From a virus: a DNA stretch of 58,588 nt. Positions within the stretch are counted from its first letter, which is position 1, and each line of letters opens with the position of its first letter. Of this stretch, positions 53,240 to 58,588 are shown one piece after another. The translations under genes were made by a program, and so were the position numbers. A model generated the notes under the pieces. That model saw nothing but the letters and a program-made list of their open reading frames with translations, was not told the origin of the DNA and did not search any database. Location of the stretch: positions 1 to 58,588 of the IMG/VR virus record IMGVR_UViG_3300046167_000685. The stretch is one strand, 5' to 3'.

Positions 53240-53478
53240 GTTACTGTTACCTATATAGGGAGAAAATTAAAAAAAATAAAAAACACAAAAAATATGCGGT
53301 AACATCGGTAACAAAAGTAACAGTACTCTGTAATCGTTACTCACTAAGGATTACAGAAGTATAGGAGTGTTACTTTTTGTGTTACTTATTTGAAACCAAA
53401 AAAGTAACAGAGGAAATGACCTTAAAGGGGGGTTCGCGGGATTTTTTTTAAAAATATTTTTTGCTCTATATAAGTAAC
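53240..53478. repeat. Iteron-like array of GTAAC/GTTAC boxes, AT-rich
   Basis: Ten GTWAC pentamers start at 53240, 53246, 53299, 53308, 53317, 53336, 53369, 53381, 53404 and 53474, on both strands; about half a copy is expected by chance. Extended copies read AAGTAACAG or TGTTACTTNTT. An AT-only tract of about 20 bases lies at 53441-53460. The gap between the gene ending at 53185 and terS holds no gene. Features fit a replication origin or an operator with several binding sites. Confidence 0.6.
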
Positions 53479-53522
53479 CTCTGTAAAAAGGATGGGAGTT
53501 GACCTTTTTAACTGAGGAAACG

Positions 53523-54155
53523 ATGGCGGCAAGAAAGAGAGCGTCGAAGCTTACTGGCAAACCCATGGAGACCCGGGGCCGTCCCCCGGTGACAGCACAA
53601 TCGGCTTTGACCCGAAAGCAGGAGCTTTTTGTCAAAGAGCTGGTCAGTAAGGACGGTCAGATAACTTTGAGAGAAGCAGCGGTCAACGCGGGTTACTCTG
53701 TTGGTTCCGCGCACACCCGAGCCTATGAGCTCACCAATCCACACATCTCGCCGCATGTTGTCGCTGCTATACAGGCTTATCGCAGAGAGCTAGATGAAAA
53801 GTATGGTGTGACCTACCAACGTCATCTACGGGACCTTCAACAGATACGGGACACTGCTTTGCAAAACGGGGCTTACTCTGCTGCCGTTCAGGCGGAATAT
53901 CGGCGAGGTCAGGCACAAGGGGACATTTATGTTAGCAAATCCGAGATTCGTCACGGCTCGATAGACAGCATGAGCAAGGACGAGGTTTTGAAAGCCCTCG
54001 AGGAGATTAAGAATAGTTATGCCCCGGTCACCATCAACATCACCCCAGAAGATGAAAATGCCTCCAATCGCGACAAAGCGAGAGGCAGGCTTTTACAAGC
54101 AAGTGAAGGAAGCAGCGCAGAGGTCGAGACGGAAGCTGCTTTTGACGAGGATTGA
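53523..54155 (+). CDS. terS: Terminase small subunit
   Basis: Start taken at the ATG at 53523 with GAGGAA before it; 210 aa. The N-terminal region LTRKQELFVKELV, AAVNAGYSVGSAHTRAYELT is the helix-turn-helix of the Terminase_2 family, which recognises packaging sites. The C-terminus is acidic. It lies 4.4 kb from the right end, so in a circular or concatemeric molecule it precedes terL by about 5 kb with the terminal repeat between them. Overlaps the next gene by about 100 bases. Confidence 0.82.
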   Translation: MAARKRASKLTGKPMETRGRPPVTAQSALTRKQELFVKELVSKDGQITLREAAVNAGYSVGSAHTRAYELTNPHISPHVVAAIQAYRRELDEKYGVTYQRHLRDLQQIRDTALQNGAYSAAVQAEYRRGQAQGDIYVSKSEIRHGSIDSMSKDEVLKALEEIKNSYAPVTINITPEDENASNRDKARGRLLQASEGSSAEVETEAAFDED

Positions 54156-54480
54156 AAATTACATTGGGGCCGGGATTCCTGACCTGATGATATGTGATGA
54201 GGTCGGTGACTTTCATCTGGTCGAGCTCAAGTACATTACCGGCAACGCGGTAACACTCCGTCCGTCACAAGTGGCGTGGCTATCTCGTCACCAGCACTCT
54301 AGCTGCTGGGTTCTGATTAAGCGACAGACCAAGGCTACTGAACCGTCTGAATGCCTCTTGTATCCGGCAGCGGCCGCGGTCGATCTGAAGATGGACGGCA
54401 TCGAGAAGGTTGAGCCCTTGTTACGTTGTCAACAGCCTTTTCACTGGGACACAATATTTGACTTGATTTGTCCGCAATAA
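54058..54480 (+). CDS. VRR-NUC-like / resolvase-like nuclease
   Basis: Start at 54058 (AGAAG upstream; 54052 is close) gives 140 aa. The core ENYIGAGIPDLMICDE, HLVELKYI, LRPSQVAWLSRH carries the PD-(D/E)xK signature G(I)PD...ExK of VRR-NUC and phage Holliday-junction-type nucleases. It could resolve branched DNA before packaging, in line with its overlap with terS. Confidence 0.75.
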   Translation: MPPIATKREAGFYKQVKEAAQRSRRKLLLTRIENYIGAGIPDLMICDEVGDFHLVELKYITGNAVTLRPSQVAWLSRHQHSSCWVLIKRQTKATEPSECLLYPAAAAVDLKMDGIEKVEPLLRCQQPFHWDTIFDLICPQ

Positions 54481-54521
54481 TCCCATATATCAGGGAGACA
54501 ACTTCAACACGGGAGATTGCG

Positions 54522-54818
54522 ATGAAAAAACAAGTTTTATATGCCGGTGATCAGATGAGACTTGGCAACACCATTAAAGCGCTGGCGGATATGATTCATA
54601 TGTTTGAAGTGTTCGATCAGAACGTCCAAGGTAAAGGGGAGTTTTCTGGTGTGGGTGTTTTGGCTCCGATGAAAATTCATAATCACCCGGATAACCCCGA
54701 GTATAACCCGAATGCCGCCACCCACATGAACGAAGAAAGCGACTTTGACAAAATCGAGCGGATGCAAAAAATAGTCCGGGTTATTGGTGACATTCGTGAA
54801 AAGTGGGTGACTACCTGA
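54522..54818 (+). CDS. Small protein, unknown
   Basis: The ATG at 54522 with GGGAG upstream gives 98 aa. Helical start, a Pro/His/Asn-rich middle (IHNHPDNPEYNPNAATH) and a charged helix. Coupled to the next gene by the TGATG at its end. Confidence 0.58.
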   Translation: MKKQVLYAGDQMRLGNTIKALADMIHMFEVFDQNVQGKGEFSGVGVLAPMKIHNHPDNPEYNPNAATHMNEESDFDKIERMQKIVRVIGDIREKWVTT

Positions 54819-54946
54819 TGTTTTTGTTCCGCTTGATCGGCAAGCTTCTTTATGGTGACGACTTCGACAAATATTCGGGGAACCAGACAAGTCAGAAATA
54901 CATTTCAAAAGATCGTCGCATGAAACCCCGACGACGCCGCAAATAA
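54818..54946 (+). CDS. Small basic peptide, unknown
   Basis: A 42-aa peptide starting MFLFRLIGKLLYGDD with an Arg-rich end (RRMKPRRRRK). The hydrophobic start and basic end suggest membrane or nucleic-acid binding. Overlaps the previous stop. Confidence 0.5.
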   Translation: MFLFRLIGKLLYGDDFDKYSGNQTSQKYISKDRRMKPRRRRK

Positions 54947-54953
54947 AAAAGAA

Positions 54954-54979
54954 GGCCCGCCATATTGACGGGCCTTTTT
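54954..54979 (+). terminator. Intrinsic terminator
   Basis: GGCCCG, nine-base loop, CGGGCC, then TTTTT. Confidence 0.85.
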
Positions 54980-54996
54980 GTTTTCTATATATGTGG

Positions 54997-55011
54997 GATA
55001 AATCGCATATA
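54997..55011 (+). promoter_or_regulatory. GATAAATCGCATATA box
   Basis: Fourth member of the right-arm box family, between a terminator and the gene at 55031, with TATATGTG on its left making a loose inverted repeat with the right half. Confidence 0.5.
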
Positions 55012-55030
55012 ACTACGGGAGCAATTAACC

Positions 55031-55801
55031 ATGTTGAAAACTACAGCAATAAGCAGCGCAAAGAAAACCGCCGGGTGCGCTGTCACATACCGGGCCGGGA
55101 GCTCGGAAAAATTTGGAACTTGCCCGGCATCTTGTGAGCTAAACCCGAGCGGGCGCGGTTGCGGCGAAGGACAAATTGATTTTGATTATCTCGACGCCGT
55201 ACTGGACGCAAAACCCCGGCGCGGCTTTTCGTTTACTTATTCGCACTTTCACCCGCTTTTCTGGTCTCACAAATTGAGCCCTAAAAAAACCGTGATTAAC
55301 TACAGCGCGGCCGACCCGGACGCTGCATTGCTGGCACAACAGGCAAGCCCTGCCCCTGTTGTCACCGTCGTAAAGCCTGAATATTGGATATCTGCCCCGG
55401 TCTATGAATACGAGCTCGGTGTTGCCGGTTTGCATAAATATCGGCGCGTCGGTGGCATCCGGGTTGTACGTTGCCCGGCAGAATATAACGACTCGGTAAC
55501 TTGCCGGAATTGCGGCGGGAAGGACGGCCCGTTATGTGCCCGCTTGAACCGCGATTTTATCATCGGGTTTACAGCGCACGGGGCCAGCAAGAAAAAAGCC
55601 GCCACCGATGATCCGGGCGGGTGCTATGCGGCGGGCGGCAATGTTGCCTTGCACTGGACCGCCACCGCGAACCAACAGCAGCCGGAGACCGACGGCGACC
55701 GCCTGCGGGCATTTGTTAAAACCCTGCCCCCGGGCTCGGTTATTCGTCACCATGTGGCCGGTGATATCGGTCTTGATAAAGGAGCAGAAAACAATGGTTA
55801 A
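55031..55801 (+). CDS. DUF7227-like protein with permuted segment order
   Basis: The 256-aa protein contains blocks I recall from the phage family DUF7227: TCPASC near 31, a RRGFSFTYSHFHP block near 63, SAADPDAALLAQQ with PVVTV, then CPAEYNDSVTCRNCGG and IIGFTAHG. GCYAAGGNVALHW and LPPGSVIRHHVAGD, which usually follow the first CPxxC, here come at the C-terminus. This suggests a circular permutation or segment shuffle. The cysteines may bind metal or a cluster. Function unknown; overlaps the next gene by eight bases. Confidence 0.6.
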   Translation: MLKTTAISSAKKTAGCAVTYRAGSSEKFGTCPASCELNPSGRGCGEGQIDFDYLDAVLDAKPRRGFSFTYSHFHPLFWSHKLSPKKTVINYSAADPDAALLAQQASPAPVVTVVKPEYWISAPVYEYELGVAGLHKYRRVGGIRVVRCPAEYNDSVTCRNCGGKDGPLCARLNRDFIIGFTAHGASKKKAATDDPGGCYAAGGNVALHWTATANQQQPETDGDRLRAFVKTLPPGSVIRHHVAGDIGLDKGAENNG

Positions 55802-55997
55802 ATATTCTGAAAAACTAATCGAACAGGGCTTAGCCGACACCCGGGCCGAGTCACTGGCCCGGGCAATGGATAGCTTGCACGGGTCGGTCGCGAGAATGGA
55901 CCAGCGCAACCTAGATCTGTTGCGAGAGCTCGAGCCCGGATTGATCGAGTCATTGAACCGATACGCCAGAACCGAGGACATATTGCGGGAGTTTTGA
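55794..55997 (+). CDS. Small helical protein, unknown
   Basis: From the ATG at 55794, behind AGGAGCAG, 67 aa, mainly charged helix (LARAMDSLHGSVARMDQR). It overlaps the preceding stop and lies before a strong terminator. Confidence 0.6.
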   Translation: MVKYSEKLIEQGLADTRAESLARAMDSLHGSVARMDQRNLDLLRELEPGLIESLNRYARTEDILREF

Positions 55998-56020
55998 ACC
56001 CGCAGCCGACCCCCCCTTTA

Positions 56021-56050
56021 TAAGCCCGCCACCCGGCGGGCTTATTTTTT
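56021..56050 (+). terminator. Intrinsic terminator
   Basis: TAAGCCCGCC-ACCC-GGCGGGCTTA, a perfect 10-bp stem with a four-base loop, then TTTTTT. A copy of the CGCAGCCGACCC element (56001-56012) stands just before it. Confidence 0.93.
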
Positions 56051-56074
56051 GGGAAATTAACTTGCGTATGGTGG

Positions 56075-56085
56075 GATAATGTGAG
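56075..56085 (+). promoter_or_regulatory. Weak GATAA box before the DUF932 gene
   Basis: GGGATAATGTGAG matches only the left half of the right-arm box, between terminator and gene, with TTGCGT upstream (56062-56067) as a possible -35. Confidence 0.35.
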
Positions 56086-56136
56086 ACAACACCCAGACGG
56101 CCCAAGCCGGGCCGCATTTTAACGGGAGCATAACCA

Positions 56137-57417
56137 ATGCAAAATAACGATCTAATCACCATTGACGGCCAGCCGCAGAACGGAATCATTCACGGCGAGC
56201 TTCAGCACCGACACAACGCCCCAGTAACGGGCGCATATCAAACCGACGCAATCCGCCACGGGATCGGCAACAGCGCGGTATCGTCTAATTGGTGGAACCG
56301 CCCGGACGATGAGCGGTTTTTGTCCCTTGCCGATATGCTGGCCTTTAAGAGAGACGACGCCCAGCAGATGCACAGCCAAATTGTGAACACTCACAAGATG
56401 CAGGTTATAGGCGAGCTTGACGAAGAAAACCCCACCCGGGGCAATGTGCTTATTGAATACACCGACGAAGACGGGCGCGAACATTTAAACAAGCCTACCA
56501 ACTGGTCCTTCAATCAGCTTGCAAACCTTGCCGGTGCACCTGCCGGATATCTGCGCGACTTGCCCGCACCCATTGCCGCCGACGCTATGCAATGGGGCTT
56601 GCGGTATAACCGCAGCCGGGACCTTGTGAAGGCATACGGGCACGGCACCGAGGGCGGCGAGCTCAGAGCCACCACCGGCCCAGATTATGGCCGGATTTTT
56701 GACTGGGAGATGCTGCAAACAATCAACCGCTTTGCGGGCGAGGGCAGCGGCTGGAAAATCCCCGGCATGATGACCGGCAGCGCAAACGGGCGGGCGATTT
56801 ATGACCCCTTTGTGCCAGTGACAAAGGACACGACCACCCTTTACGCCAGTGACCGGGACGTGTTTGTTTTTCTGGTAGACGACACCCGGCCCATTGAGAT
56901 TGGCAAGCTCGAGAACGGCGACCCGGATTTAGTTTTCCGGGGCTTTTACGCATGGAACAGCGAAACCGGCAGCAAAACCGCAGGGGTTGCGGCAATGTAT
57001 CTGCGGGGCGTTTGTATGAACCGCAACTTGTGGGGCGTCGAAAATTTCCAAGAAATCAAGATTCGTCACACAAAATTCGCGCCGGATCGTTTTGCTATGG
57101 AAGCAGCCCCGGCGCTGCAATCATTCGCGCATGGTTCAACCTTTGATTTTATGGAGGGCGTAAAGGCCGCGCAGGCGGCAAAGATTGCCGACGATGAAGC
57201 CGAAGCCCTCGAGTTTTTGCACAGGCGGGCCGGGCTCAGTAAGAGCCGCAGCCGCGCCGCAGCAGCCCGGCACGTGAAAGAAGAGGGCAGGCCCATTGCC
57301 AGCGTATGGGATGCCGCGCAGGGCATCACCGCACTGGCTCGGGATATTCCGCACCAAGACGACCGCATCGAGCTTGAGAAAAAGGCGGGCGCGATCCTCG
57401 ACAAGGTAACGGCCTAA
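56137..57417 (+). CDS. DUF932 (phage/plasmid-like, TIGR03299-type) protein
   Basis: The 426-aa protein matches DUF932: WSFNQLANLAGAPAGYLRDLP, LRATTGPDYGRIFDWEML, TLYASDRDVFVFLVDD, FRGFYAWNSETGSKT and YLRGVCMNRNLWGVENF. The family is widespread on plasmids and phages; function is unproven, with links to DNA metabolism. Usual length is 300-430 aa. GGGAGC stands before the ATG. Single gene flanked by terminators. Confidence 0.85.
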   Translation: MQNNDLITIDGQPQNGIIHGELQHRHNAPVTGAYQTDAIRHGIGNSAVSSNWWNRPDDERFLSLADMLAFKRDDAQQMHSQIVNTHKMQVIGELDEENPTRGNVLIEYTDEDGREHLNKPTNWSFNQLANLAGAPAGYLRDLPAPIAADAMQWGLRYNRSRDLVKAYGHGTEGGELRATTGPDYGRIFDWEMLQTINRFAGEGSGWKIPGMMTGSANGRAIYDPFVPVTKDTTTLYASDRDVFVFLVDDTRPIEIGKLENGDPDLVFRGFYAWNSETGSKTAGVAAMYLRGVCMNRNLWGVENFQEIKIRHTKFAPDRFAMEAAPALQSFAHGSTFDFMEGVKAAQAAKIADDEAEALEFLHRRAGLSKSRSRAAAARHVKEEGRPIASVWDAAQGITALARDIPHQDDRIELEKKAGAILDKVTA

Positions 57418-57441
57418 ACACCGGCCCGCAGCCGACCCACT

Positions 57442-57468
57442 GGCCCGCCACTCGGCGGGCCTTTTTTT
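57442..57468 (+). terminator. Intrinsic terminator
   Basis: GGCCCGCC-ACTC-GGCGGGCC, 8-bp stem, then TTTTTTT. A CGCAGCCGACCC element (57428-57439) precedes it. Confidence 0.93.
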
Positions 57469-57555
57469 ATGCTTTTAATACTGGCAAAAATCCCATATAA
57501 AAAATTATGTGAAAAAGTATCAAATGATACTTTGCAAGTATGGGAACGAAAACCA

Positions 57556-57987
57556 ATGACAAATACAGCAGAAAATTTGATCCTCGACCGTTTTTCTGAC
57601 GAAGCACTGACGCAGGCCGACCCGACCGCATTGCTGGCACTGGCGAAGGAATTGCGCGAGCAGCGCGACATTAACGACCGCGCCCGGGGTTCAGCTTGCG
57701 CTAATCTTAACGATATGCAGCGCAACCAAGATCGGCTAGCCGAGGCCCTGATGATCGTTTTGGGCGATCCTATCGAGGCTTTGATAGAGTCGAAGATAGA
57801 AACCAGTGACCGGGATATGTTCGACGGGTTCGACATCGAAGACTATCGGTCTGACGTTGAATATTGGGTCACTGACATGATTGACGAGCGGGTCGGAGAA
57901 ACCGAGAGCGAGGACGACCGGCAACAGGCGGTTGAGGAAATTGTCAAAGACGTTATTTCCGGCGCGTCAATTTCAATCGACATTTAA
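57556..57987 (+). CDS. Acidic helical protein at the right end, unknown
   Basis: The ATG at 57556 gives 143 aa; a weak GGGAA lies about 10 bases before it. Very acidic, with a coiled-coil-like N-terminal half and a C-terminal half rich in Asp/Glu (DRDMFDGFDIEDYRSDVEYW). Possibly a DNA mimic or partner-binding protein; this is a guess from charge alone. An inverted ATCAAATGATAC-type repeat lies in its leader at 57517-57531. Confidence 0.6.
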   Translation: MTNTAENLILDRFSDEALTQADPTALLALAKELREQRDINDRARGSACANLNDMQRNQDRLAEALMIVLGDPIEALIESKIETSDRDMFDGFDIEDYRSDVEYWVTDMIDERVGETESEDDRQQAVEEIVKDVISGASISIDI

Positions 57988-58013
57988 CCGGCCAGCAGCC
58001 GAACCCATCCGAG

Positions 58014-58043
58014 CCCGTCCGGAGCGATCCGGGCGGGTTTTTT
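58014..58043 (+). terminator. Intrinsic terminator at the right end
   Basis: CCCGTCCGGA-GCGA-TCCGGGCGGG, a 10-bp stem with one G-T pair, then TTTTTT. It is the last element before the terminal repeat and would stop right-arm transcription before the genome end. Confidence 0.9.
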
Positions 58044-58068
58044 CTTTACCATTAAACCAGTGAATCAT

Positions 58069-58588
58069 GCCCGGCCCCGGGCCTCGAGGACCGCGCCAAA
58101 CGTACCGGACGCCGTGCAGCTCGATCGTAAAACCGGGCAAAACGGCCCGAAACCCCCGGAAACCGGGCAATTCTCGAGCAGCTCGACGCACTAGGACACG
58201 GCGTACCGGCACGAGATCGACGAGAGACGGCCTTTCGTGCGGCGAAAATCGCTCAGCAGCGGGCCGAACCCCGGCCAGTGGCTTATAACTTTTTCGCTCT
58301 TTTTTGTGGTTTTTGCCAGAAATCGCCAAAAAACCGCAGAACCCGGTCCCGAAATCTGGAGCGAATTTTCAGCAAAAAATCACGAATTGGCGGAAAACCG
58401 CCAGTTTTGCCAAAAAAAAACTAGGACCGGGTTGCACGATCCGCGCCCGCTGCTGAACAAAATCCGGCGCACAGGTCGCCAGATCAGGCAGGGGCCCCGG
58501 CCTATCGGGTCAGATCGACCTGCCTCAATCATCGGGTCCCGCCCAACGTCGCGCCCGGCCCGCGGTGCTGCCAGACGGGTGCTAGGGC
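58069..58588. repeat. Right copy of the 520-bp direct terminal repeat
   Basis: Identical to 1-520. The window ends exactly on its last base. No gene supported inside. Confidence 0.95.

Noticed and set aside
1-58588. Integrase, excisionase, CI-like repressor, tRNA genes or phage RNA polymerase
   Set aside because: None could be supported from motifs; their absence is used only as weak evidence because small regulators may escape notice.

Overview
The window looks like one complete genome of a tailed, podovirus-like phage of about 58.1 kb. The first 520 bases (1-520) recur exactly as the last 520 (58069-58588), so the sequence either has direct terminal repeats or is a circular molecule written past its start. 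No host gene is present. The gene set (P22-type portal, Mu-gpT-like capsid protein, family A polymerase, GTA-type holin, many small lysine-rich proteins, a long run of small fibre genes) resembles podoviruses known from marine viromes. A marine alphaproteobacterial host is plausible but is an inference from gene families only. I see no integrase, no phage RNA polymerase and no tRNA gene.

Left arm (669-14170, rightward): large terminase, a metallopeptidase-like polyvalent protein, portal, a lysis cassette (membrane proteins, 3-TM holin, GH108 endolysin), a GroES-like co-chaperonin, scaffold, major capsid protein and a group of small basic proteins. Five single-base +1 frame breaks, all at runs of G or C, disturb terL and the gene after it.

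Middle (14172-40431, rightward): head-tail adaptors, a structural protein ending in a cupredoxin-like domain, about eleven consecutive fibre/receptor-binding genes with shared modules, a tail tube/hub protein, and a block of very large internal virion proteins of 491, 305, 828, 1306 and 410 aa.

Replication block: a SNF2 helicase runs leftward (40428-41876). From the same 90-base spacer a rightward operon starts: unknown 198-aa protein, SSB-like protein, archaeo-eukaryotic primase, a sigma-region-4/alpha-CTD-like DNA-binding protein, UvrD-like helicase, DUF6378 protein and family A DNA polymerase with Leu at the Phe762-equivalent site. Two sigma70-type promoters overlap head to head in the spacer.

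Right arm (49340-57987): short one- to few-gene units, most closed by strong intrinsic terminators and several opened by a shared GATAAGTCGCATAT-like box. They encode a small ribbon-helix-helix-like protein, an AT-hook protein, a SleB-type hydrolase, zinc-ribbon peptides, an HNH nuclease, the small terminase, a VRR-NUC-like nuclease, an unusual DUF7227-like protein and a DUF932 protein. A 240-base AT-rich stretch before terS holds ten GTWAC boxes and may be an origin or operator.

Most notable: (1) an exact match to the universal bacterial chromosomal parS site (560-575), beside a second perfect palindrome, with no parA/parB gene; (2) the protein at 44960-45535, joining a sigma4-like helix-turn-helix to an RNA polymerase alpha-CTD-like domain that keeps most UP-element-contact residues; (3) the iteron-like array; (4) the repeated terminator/box layout of the right arm. 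parS, iterons, a DUF932 gene and Leu762 polymerase without an integrase suggest, as a hypothesis, a plasmid-like or slow persistence phase.
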